From assembly GCA_041486115.1 (NCBI GenBank), contig JBGPKT010000139.1, positions 1-5,660 on the forward strand: a stretch of DNA of 5,660 bases. Direction: 5' to 3'. The stretch is from JACQBY01 sp041486115. GTDB lineage: Bacteria; Nitrospirota; Nitrospiria; JACQBW01. Position 1 is the stretch's first letter. Every line of letters begins with the position of its first letter. The position numbers and the translations under genes are program-made. Of the stretch, positions 1-4,751 are shown in pieces. The notes beneath the pieces are model-generated. The model made no database searches. It was not told the DNA's origin and was given only the letters and a program-made list of their open reading frames with translations.

Positions 1-1
1 C

Positions 2-271
2 CTTAATCATTATGCCGAAAAAGCCGGAATGCCTCCGGTTGTTTTTCCGCACTGGTTTCACAGGATTCGTTTTAAATGTAAAGTCTGCCATCCGAATATA
101 TTTGAGATGAAACAGGGCTCAAACGATATTACCATGGTGAAAATTGTTAAGGGAGATTTTTGCGGAAAATGTCATAACGGACGCATTGCCTGGGCGCCGA
201 TTTATTGCGACCGGTGTCATTCCGGAAAAAGCGATGTGGTTATCCCCAAAGCAAGAGGATTCGTTAAATAA
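2..271 (+). CDS. Triheme c7-type cytochrome, 3' part only (5' end outside the window)
   Basis: The reading frame is open from the left edge to a TAA at 269-271, giving 89 visible residues. Three CxxCH haem-attachment motifs are seen: CKVCH, CGKCH and CDRCH (visible residues 26-30, 54-58 and 69-73). They are preceded by an FPHWFH motif whose two histidines are likely distal haem ligands. Order and spacing match the triheme c7-type domain found in multihaem 'nanowire' cytochromes. An ATG at 29 could be read as a start, but it would leave a cytochrome with no export signal, whereas c-type haem is attached outside the cytoplasm. The true start is therefore upstream. The protein may hold more haem domains or a lipoprotein signal in its missing part. 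It ends 55 bp before the next triheme gene and is probably co-transcribed with it. The inferred role is periplasmic electron transfer; the partner is unknown. Confidence 0.88.
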   Translation, partial: LNHYAEKAGMPPVVFPHWFHRIRFKCKVCHPNIFEMKQGSNDITMVKIVKGDFCGKCHNGRIAWAPIYCDRCHSGKSDVVIPKARGFVK

Positions 272-312
272 ACGACTCGGTCATCATTTTCATTCCGGTC
301 CTTGTTAAAATT

Positions 313-317
313 AAGGA
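313..317 (+). promoter_or_regulatory. Ribosome binding site of the long triheme lipoprotein gene
   Basis: AAGGA lies 9 nt before the ATG at 327 and 12 nt before a second ATG at 330. It supports initiation at this ATG pair; the first is slightly better spaced, and either choice leaves the lipoprotein signal intact. Confidence 0.6.
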
Positions 318-326
318 TGATTTTCC

Positions 327-1292
327 ATGATGAATAAAAAAGAACTTTCCAAAAAAATAATCATTGTCGCGGGGCTTTTTACCCTTTATTCCTGTTCATG
401 GTTCCAGACCCAAAAGATTACTGAAACAGCTCCTCCTCCTGCCGCAGAACGGACCGAAGCAAAAAAAGAAGCTCCGCCGGCCCCTAAAGAACAACCTGTC
501 GAAGTTCCAGCCGCTCCAGTTGCGGCGCCGGCGCCAGACTCGTCGGCGCCTTCAACTCCTCCGGGTGAAGCAAAGGCTGAACCGGAGAAATCCTCCGCAG
601 ATAAGCCTAATGCCGGATCAAATGAGGTGGATTATTCGCACATTACCCTCCCTCCCGGCCCCGATGAACGTCCTTTAACAAAAGAGGAAGTGTCTAAAAT
701 ACCTCCCTCCGAAGCGATTTATTTAAGTGGACGGGGCGTTATGGCTGGAAAAGGGGACCCCAACCATCCTCCGGGAGAGGCAAACCAGGCCGGCCGCGCA
801 AAGCATCCGCTTGCTCTTGAAGTTTCAGATCTTCCTAAAGATCAATATGGATTGGTCAACTGGGCCGATGCCTTAAGACAGGGAAAAATTATTCCTAAAC
901 CTTCATTAAACCCTGAAGAAGCGGACATGCCGCCTTTTGATCTCTCTTTTGATATCCCCACAAAAAGTAATTTCATGCCTAACGTGATTTTTCCTCATAA
1001 AATTCATACCATGTGGTTAGCCTGCACCAATTGCCATCCCCAAATTTTCATGATGAACCATTCTGATAATAACAAGAACATGACCATGCCCAAAATTGCC
1101 GCGGGAGAATATTGCGGACGCTGTCATAACCGGGTGGCGTTTCCTCTCAGTGACTGCCTCAGATGCCATGTGGTCCCCAAAGAGGGAGACAAGTATGAGG
1201 GGACAGTTTTTCCGGGCGCCGGAAATGTCAGCATGGAACTCTGCGGAAACAAGGGGATCGGATGTCCCGCTTCAATCGCTCCTCCAAAATAA
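327..1292 (+). CDS. Triheme c7-type cytochrome lipoprotein with Pro/Ala-rich linker
   Basis: This 321-residue protein starts with a lysine-rich n-region, a hydrophobic stretch (residues 11-20) and a lipobox LYSC, so Cys23 should be lipidated and the protein tethered to a membrane. Residues about 31-95 form a low-complexity linker rich in Pro, Ala, Glu and Lys, probably an extended spacer. Residues about 160-210 carry a segment shared with the two other lipoproteins here (YGLVNWADALRQGKI). The haem domain follows: FPHKIH (His224, His227), then CTNCH (233-237), CGRCH (263-267) and CLRCH (277-281), with a conserved Met254 between the first two. A C-terminal tail of about 40 residues, absent from the paralogues, contains two extra cysteines (306 and 313) that are not in CxxCH motifs and could form a disulfide. 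The next gene starts inside its last 31 bases. The inferred role is membrane-anchored electron transfer; the linker might let the haem domain reach across the periplasm. Confidence 0.9.
   Translation: MMNKKELSKKIIIVAGLFTLYSCSWFQTQKITETAPPPAAERTEAKKEAPPAPKEQPVEVPAAPVAAPAPDSSAPSTPPGEAKAEPEKSSADKPNAGSNEVDYSHITLPPGPDERPLTKEEVSKIPPSEAIYLSGRGVMAGKGDPNHPPGEANQAGRAKHPLALEVSDLPKDQYGLVNWADALRQGKIIPKPSLNPEEADMPPFDLSFDIPTKSNFMPNVIFPHKIHTMWLACTNCHPQIFMMNHSDNNKNMTMPKIAAGEYCGRCHNRVAFPLSDCLRCHVVPKEGDKYEGTVFPGAGNVSMELCGNKGIGCPASIAPPK
1251..1256 (+). promoter_or_regulatory. Possible ribosome binding site for the cupredoxin gene
   Basis: AAGGGG sits 5 nt before the ATG at 1262, inside the end of the preceding cytochrome gene. 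It favours the long start of the cupredoxin gene over the ATG at 1352, where only weak purine matches precede the codon. Confidence 0.45.
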
Positions 1293-1705
1293 ACTCCATA
1301 GAGAAAATCTGTGAACTACTTGTTTTTAAACTGAAACAAGTAGACCTTTTCATGATTATTATTGTTTTATTTTTGAGTTTAATCCTTGGCCCTTTGCCGG
1401 TGTATGGCACAGAAGCGTCTTCGTACGACATTCAAATCCCGTTGGACATCTATAAATTCATACCGGACAAATTAACCATCAAAGCGGGAGATACCGTCCG
1501 CTGGCATAATAACAGCGATCGGAAACATGTTCTTGCATCCGTTCCGGGCTCCGGAGCTTCCGAGGAATTTGAAATTTTTTCGGATGAGTTTCATCCCGGG
1601 ACGATTTATTCCCATATGTTTAAGGAGCCCGGAGAATACCCCTACTTCTGTTTTATCCATAATAAAATGACCGGGGTCATCACCGTTCGGGGGAAAGATC
1701 AATAA
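1262..1705 (+). CDS. Exported type 1 copper protein (plastocyanin/amicyanin-like cupredoxin)
   Basis: With the ATG at 1262 the product has 147 residues. A hydrophobic segment (31-43) followed by a VYG site near residue 49 looks like a Sec signal, and the mature cupredoxin domain spans about 55-143. The KxGDTVRWHNNS stretch (74-85) and the GEYPYFCFIHNKMTG stretch (124-138) are classic for blue copper proteins. The likely copper ligands are His89, Cys130, His133 and Met136. The C-x2-H-x2-M spacing is the short ligand loop seen in amicyanin. Small cupredoxins of this kind carry single electrons between membrane complexes or cytochromes, and its place between triheme genes fits a shuttle role in the same chain (inference). 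The start is uncertain. ATG 1262 has a plausible ribosome binding site and supplies a positively charged n-region but makes a long leader of about 49 residues. ATG 1352 would give a short signal with no positive charge. Confidence 0.88.
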   Translation: MSRFNRSSKINSIEKICELLVFKLKQVDLFMIIIVLFLSLILGPLPVYGTEASSYDIQIPLDIYKFIPDKLTIKAGDTVRWHNNSDRKHVLASVPGSGASEEFEIFSDEFHPGTIYSHMFKEPGEYPYFCFIHNKMTGVITVRGKDQ

Positions 1706-1707
1706 AT

Positions 1708-2241
1708 TTGAAAAATGTCTTTCTTAAGCTTGTCATATTATCCCTTCTTATAACAGGGATCTTATCGTGCGTACATTCTGAAACGGCCTCATCAGACCGC
1801 CAGCAAGATTTAGAAAAAATTGTTGAAAAATCAACTCCGCAAAAAGAGACTCTTTCTGAAGATGCTCACCCGCTGGCCTTTGATTATTTACCGAAAGCAA
1901 AACAGGGGTATGTCGATTGGGTACAGGCCCTCCGCCAGGGGATTATCCATCCCAGAGAGAACCTGACCGGCGATCCCGACATTCCGACGATGCCTCCTCT
2001 CGACTTTAACATCATCTTTCAGGCGAAAGGGGATATTCCAGACGTCGTATACCCCCACCAGCCTCACACAGAGTGGCTCGACTGCAGGAATTGCCATCCC
2101 GGAATCTTTAAAATGAAAGCCGGGTCGAATCCGGTAACTATGGAAAAAATTATTCAGGGAGAGTTTTGCGGGAGATGCCATGGAAAAGTGGCTTTCCCCT
2201 TGAGTGATTGCAACCGGTGTCATTCTAGGCCGAAATCCTGA
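1708..2241 (+). CDS. Triheme c7-type cytochrome lipoprotein
   Basis: This 177-residue product begins at a TTG codon 2 nt after the cupredoxin stop; a G-rich stretch at 1689-1697 may help initiation, and translation is probably coupled. The N-terminus has two lysines, a hydrophobic core and a lipobox ILSC, making Cys21 the lipidation site. A short polar linker (22-52) leads to the segment shared among the lipoproteins (QGYVDWVQALRQGII, 66-80). The haem domain then shows YPHQPH (His117, His120), CRNCH (126-130), CGRCH (154-158) and CNRCH (168-172), plus conserved Met145. The protein ends five residues after the last motif, so it holds a single triheme module. It resembles the product of 3469-3969 most closely, and the two genes share near-identical DNA around the second haem motif, suggesting duplication. 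The inferred role is membrane-anchored periplasmic electron transfer. Confidence 0.9.
   Translation: MKNVFLKLVILSLLITGILSCVHSETASSDRQQDLEKIVEKSTPQKETLSEDAHPLAFDYLPKAKQGYVDWVQALRQGIIHPRENLTGDPDIPTMPPLDFNIIFQAKGDIPDVVYPHQPHTEWLDCRNCHPGIFKMKAGSNPVTMEKIIQGEFCGRCHGKVAFPLSDCNRCHSRPKS
2164..2186 (+). repeat. Copy 1 of a 23-nt exact repeat at the second haem motif
   Basis: The 23 bases encoding the FCGRCHG region match those at 3880-3902 exactly. The core GCGGGAGATGCCATGG is present in both. A 15-base part of it occurs a third time at 3925-3939 at another CGRCH motif. The repeat lies inside coding sequence and reflects paralogy rather than a mobile element. Confidence 0.75.
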
Positions 2242-2279
2242 TCAGGTTTGTTTCCTCTCTTGCTGTTTTACAGTGAACC

Positions 2280-3479
2280 ATGGATCACATGCCAGGAATA
2301 TTCAAGTATATTCTCTTCTGTTTCACTCTTCTCCTCTCCTTTTCATTGCCGGCCCATGCTCAGGATTGGGCCTCCCTCACTGAAAATTTAAGCCGAAAAT
2401 TCATGCCGATGCCCGATACCCTCTCCAGCCGGCACGCTCTTTTTCCGGCCATGGCGTTCTGGAAAGGAGACCTCTATGTCGCCTGGACCGAACCGAATGA
2501 GCATGGCGTCCACCAGACTTACATCAAAAAATTAAAAGTGGGAAAATCCTGGGAAGCTTTTGGCAAAAGCCAGAACAGAGACCGGACGGTCCCTTCTTCC
2601 AGCCCGACACTTGACTCAAATGGAAAAACGCTCTTTCTCAGCTGGATAGAAAAAAACAGCGCAAATATCTCCCAACTCTATGTTAAAGAATGGACCGGTT
2701 CAGAGTGGGTCTTTCTCGGAGATTCGCTGAACATGAACCCTGACAGAGAAGCGCGGACACCGATCCTGGTTTTTCAGGCCAATACCCCTTATATCGCCTG
2801 GAACGAGTCGGGTGAGAAAGAGTGGTCTAAGCTCTATGTGAAACATTGGGACGGAAAATCCTGGATTTCCGACGGCCCGGGGTTCGGTCTGGAAGAGCGG
2901 CTGACCACTCTGACGCCGGCATTGATCTTCGAAGGGAAAACGGGCCACCTGGTCTGGCCTGAAGCGGGCGACTCCAAGGTGTTTCAGATTTTCCATGCGA
3001 CACTTGAAAACGGTAAATGGTCGCTTGATTCAAAACCATTAAACCACGATCCGATGATGCAGGCGTTTAATCCTTCCCTTACCCTCTTCAAAGGAACCCC
3101 TTACCTGGCTTTCCAGGAAGAAAAACCGGAAGGGAATTTTAATCTTCAGCTCAGACATTTAACTCCCGGTGGGTGGGAGGATGACGGGAGTAAAATCCCC
3201 GATAACCGGTTAAAAATCTTTAACCCGGTTTTAGCCTCCGTCGAGGAATTTCTTTTTATTGCCTGGGAAGAATGGGATGCCCAGGAAAATCCCCGAATCG
3301 CCGTTGCGTCTCTTTCTTCCTCCGGAAAAATAAAAATCGAAGCTCCCTTAAATGAAAACCTCGATCATTTTGGTTTACACCCTGTTTTACTTTCGGAAGA
3401 TCACCGGGCTTTCCTTGCCTGGAAAGAAAATAACGCAGAAGGGCTCTATCAAATCCGGATAAAAAAATATGCTCCTTGA
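2280..3479 (+). CDS. Secreted protein with seven ~52-residue repeats, probable seven-bladed beta-propeller
   Basis: The 399-residue product starts with a hydrophobic segment (10-24) and an AHA cleavage site, so it is probably exported and mature from about Gln28. No haem, copper or lipobox motif is present. The rest is built of seven repeats, each with a strand of the type P-x-L ... LYVAW-x-E. The tryptophan (Phe in repeat 5) falls at residues 69, 122, 174, 226, 278, 329 and 381, a regular period of 51-53. Several repeats then show LYVK.W.G..W. This periodicity is that of a seven-bladed beta-propeller, of the sialidase-like or PLL/AAL lectin-like kind; no sialidase Asp-box (SxDxGxTW) is seen. 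Function is unknown: a binding or scaffold role beside the cytochromes is an inference from position. The start at 2280 lacks a clear ribosome binding site; an in-frame stop at 2274-2276 rules out a start further upstream, and ATG 2289 is the alternative. The 3' end overlaps the next gene by 11 nt. Confidence 0.8.
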   Translation: MDHMPGIFKYILFCFTLLLSFSLPAHAQDWASLTENLSRKFMPMPDTLSSRHALFPAMAFWKGDLYVAWTEPNEHGVHQTYIKKLKVGKSWEAFGKSQNRDRTVPSSSPTLDSNGKTLFLSWIEKNSANISQLYVKEWTGSEWVFLGDSLNMNPDREARTPILVFQANTPYIAWNESGEKEWSKLYVKHWDGKSWISDGPGFGLEERLTTLTPALIFEGKTGHLVWPEAGDSKVFQIFHATLENGKWSLDSKPLNHDPMMQAFNPSLTLFKGTPYLAFQEEKPEGNFNLQLRHLTPGGWEDDGSKIPDNRLKIFNPVLASVEEFLFIAWEEWDAQENPRIAVASLSSSGKIKIEAPLNENLDHFGLHPVLLSEDHRAFLAWKENNAEGLYQIRIKKYAP

Positions 3480-3969
3480 AGGAATAAAAAGCCGTCTTTT
3501 CTTTTTTCTAAGCCTGATGATGGCCGCCGGCGGATGTTCCTTAGCTCCGTTTAATCCGGTTTTTCCTAATGATCAGCCGGCCCAATCGCTCGCTTTAGAA
3601 TATCTCCCCAATACGCCTGCGGGGTATGTCGACTGGGTTAAAGCGCTCCAGCAGGGACCGATTCACCCCAAAGACTCCCTCGACTCCTTTGCTCCGGCTT
3701 CCAAACCTTTTGACCTCAATATTGTCTTTAAAATCGACCGGCGTTATCCTCTCAGAGATGTTGTGTTTCCCCATTACCCCCATACGCAATGGCTCGATTG
3801 CATCAATTGCCACCCGGCCATCTTCCTCCCTAAAGCAGGGGCCAATCCGGTTTCCATGCAGAGGATCTTCAAAGGGGAATTTTGCGGGAGATGCCATGGA
3901 AAGGTCTCCTTTCCCCTATTCGACTGCGGGAGATGCCATTCCGGCCAAAAATCGACCCTGATCCGCTGA
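3469..3969 (+). CDS. Triheme c7-type cytochrome lipoprotein
   Basis: This 166-residue protein starts within the last 11 bases of the propeller gene, suggesting coupled translation; only a weak GGAT lies upstream. A basic n-region and hydrophobic core lead to the lipobox AAGGC, placing the lipidated cysteine at residue 23. Residues 41-95 match the extra segment of the other lipoproteins (AGYVDWVKALQQGPI). The haem domain shows FPHYPH (His102, His105), CINCH (111-115), CGRCH (139-143) and CGRCH (153-157), with conserved Met130. It lacks the long Pro/Ala linker of the 327-1292 product. It is closest to the 1708-2241 product in layout and sequence, including 23 identical bases at the second haem motif. 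It is the last cytochrome gene of the block; the next gene is unrelated. The inferred role is membrane-anchored electron transfer in the periplasm or at the outer membrane. Confidence 0.9.
   Translation: MLLEGIKSRLFFFLSLMMAAGGCSLAPFNPVFPNDQPAQSLALEYLPNTPAGYVDWVKALQQGPIHPKDSLDSFAPASKPFDLNIVFKIDRRYPLRDVVFPHYPHTQWLDCINCHPAIFLPKAGANPVSMQRIFKGEFCGRCHGKVSFPLFDCGRCHSGQKSTLIR
3880..3902 (+). repeat. Copy 2 of the 23-nt exact repeat at the second haem motif
   Basis: Identical to 2164-2186 and in the same position of the protein. A shortened third copy (15 bases, TGCGGGAGATGCCAT) follows at 3925-3939 over the third haem motif of the same gene, so two haem sites within this gene also share their codons. 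Confidence 0.75.
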
Positions 3970-3989
3970 TCAACGGCCAAGGTTTTACG

Positions 3990-4018
3990 TTTAATTTAAG
4001 GTCGTTATCGTGTATACT
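3990..4018 (+). promoter_or_regulatory. Putative sigma-70-type promoter of rsmI
   Basis: TATACT at 4013-4018 matches the -10 consensus at five of six positions. The hexamer at a 17-nt spacing (3990-3995, TTTAAT) is a poor -35 with three matches. The expected transcript start, about 7 nt after the -10 box, would fall near 4025, only 3-4 nt before the ATG at 4029. This would separate rsmI from the cytochrome operon. The call rests on the -10 box alone. Confidence 0.4.
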
Positions 4019-4028
4019 TCGATTCTAA

Positions 4029-4751
4029 ATGAGTCAGGGAAACCTTTATATCGTACCCACGCCCATTGGAAATCTGGAAGATATCACGTTGCGGGCCTTG
4101 CGTATTTTAAAAGAGGTCGATGTCATCGCATCGGAAGATACGCGGCATACCCAGCAGCTTCTTACGCATTTTCAAATATCAAAGGTCTTAACCAGTTATC
4201 ATGATTTTAATAAGGAAGCCAGGGTTCCCCTCTTGCTTCAGGTATTAAAAGAAGGGCGGCAGGTTGCTCTGGTCAGCGATGCCGGAACCCCCACCATATC
4301 TGACCCCGGATATTTATTGATCAATCAGGCAATTGCCCATGGGATTAAGGTCATCCCGCTACCCGGACCCTCTGCGTTTTTAACCGCTCTCTCCGGATCG
4401 GGACTTCCGACCGACGCTTTTGCTTTCTACGGGTTTTTGCCCCGGAAAAAAACCGCCCGGTTAAGACTGATCGACGGCTTGAAAGAAGATAAGAAGACTC
4501 TGATTTTTTTTGAATCGCCGCACCGGATCGTGGCGGTTCTCGAAGAGTTCTTTTCGGTTTTCGGAGAGCGCCGGGCGGTTATTGCCAGAGAATTGACAAA
4601 AAAATTTGAAGAATTTATCTATGGAACCCTGGGTGAAATCGCCGAAAAGAAATGGTCTGTTAAAGGTGAAATCACCCTCTTAATAGAAGGCGCCCGGAAA
4701 AAAATGAAAACTCCTGACGGCCCGTTCGAAGAGGAGTCTCTTGAAGAATAA
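4029..4751 (+). CDS. rsmI: 16S rRNA (cytidine(1402)-2'-O)-methyltransferase RsmI
   Basis: RsmI uses S-adenosylmethionine to methylate the 2'-O of C1402 in the ribosomal P-site region of 16S rRNA; it is a cytoplasmic enzyme of the tetrapyrrole-methylase fold. The 240-residue product shows the family motifs in order: LYIVPTPIGNLEDITLRAL (6-24), ASEDTRHT (34-41), ALVSDAGTPTISDPGY (80-95), PLPGPSAFLTALSGSGLPTD (110-129), GFLPRK (135-140), LIFFESPHRI (158-167), ARELTKKFEE (186-195) and GEITLLIEG (213-221). It is shorter than the E. coli enzyme (about 286 residues), mainly at the C-terminus. The start follows from alignment, since bacterial RsmI proteins begin a few residues before LYIVPTPIGN. No Shine-Dalgarno sequence precedes it. 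The stop overlaps the start of the following metal-binding protein gene, so the two are probably co-transcribed. Confidence 0.95.
   Translation: MSQGNLYIVPTPIGNLEDITLRALRILKEVDVIASEDTRHTQQLLTHFQISKVLTSYHDFNKEARVPLLLQVLKEGRQVALVSDAGTPTISDPGYLLINQAIAHGIKVIPLPGPSAFLTALSGSGLPTDAFAFYGFLPRKKTARLRLIDGLKEDKKTLIFFESPHRIVAVLEEFFSVFGERRAVIARELTKKFEEFIYGTLGEIAEKKWSVKGEITLLIEGARKKMKTPDGPFEEESLEE
4731..4736 (+). promoter_or_regulatory. Ribosome binding site deciding a TTG start
   Basis: GAGGAG ends 4 nt before the TTG at 4741, inside the end of rsmI. It makes this TTG the best start of the metal-binding protein gene; the first in-frame ATG, at 4786, lies inside the signal peptide and has no such site. Confidence 0.65.

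Noticed and set aside
29..271. A complete 80-residue gene starting at the ATG at 29
   Set aside because: The frame is open to the left edge, and a start here would remove any export signal from a c-type cytochrome. The ATG is an internal Met in MPPVVFPH.
272..326. Gap between the first two cytochrome genes checked for a terminator or promoter
   Set aside because: No stable hairpin with a T-run and no convincing -35/-10 pair; only the ribosome binding site at 313-317 is supported.
364..678. A 104-residue Arg/Leu-rich reading frame inside the long lipoprotein gene
   Set aside because: It is the shifted frame of the Pro/Ala-rich linker; its low complexity comes from that repeat-like coding sequence and it shows no domain.
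2237..2246. Perfect 10-bp palindrome CCTGATCAGG over the stop of the second lipoprotein gene
   Set aside because: It has no loop and no following T-run, so it is not a terminator. It is short enough to occur by chance, and nothing supports an operator.
2361..3476. Sialidase or glycosidase assignment for the propeller protein
   Set aside because: Repeat length and W-x-E strands fit a propeller, but Asp-box motifs and sialidase catalytic residues were not seen.
3973..4006. Inverted repeat AACGGCC ... GGTCGTT upstream of rsmI
   Set aside because: The arms are 7 nt with one wobble pair and a 20-nt loop, and no T-run follows. It is too weak to call as a terminator or operator.
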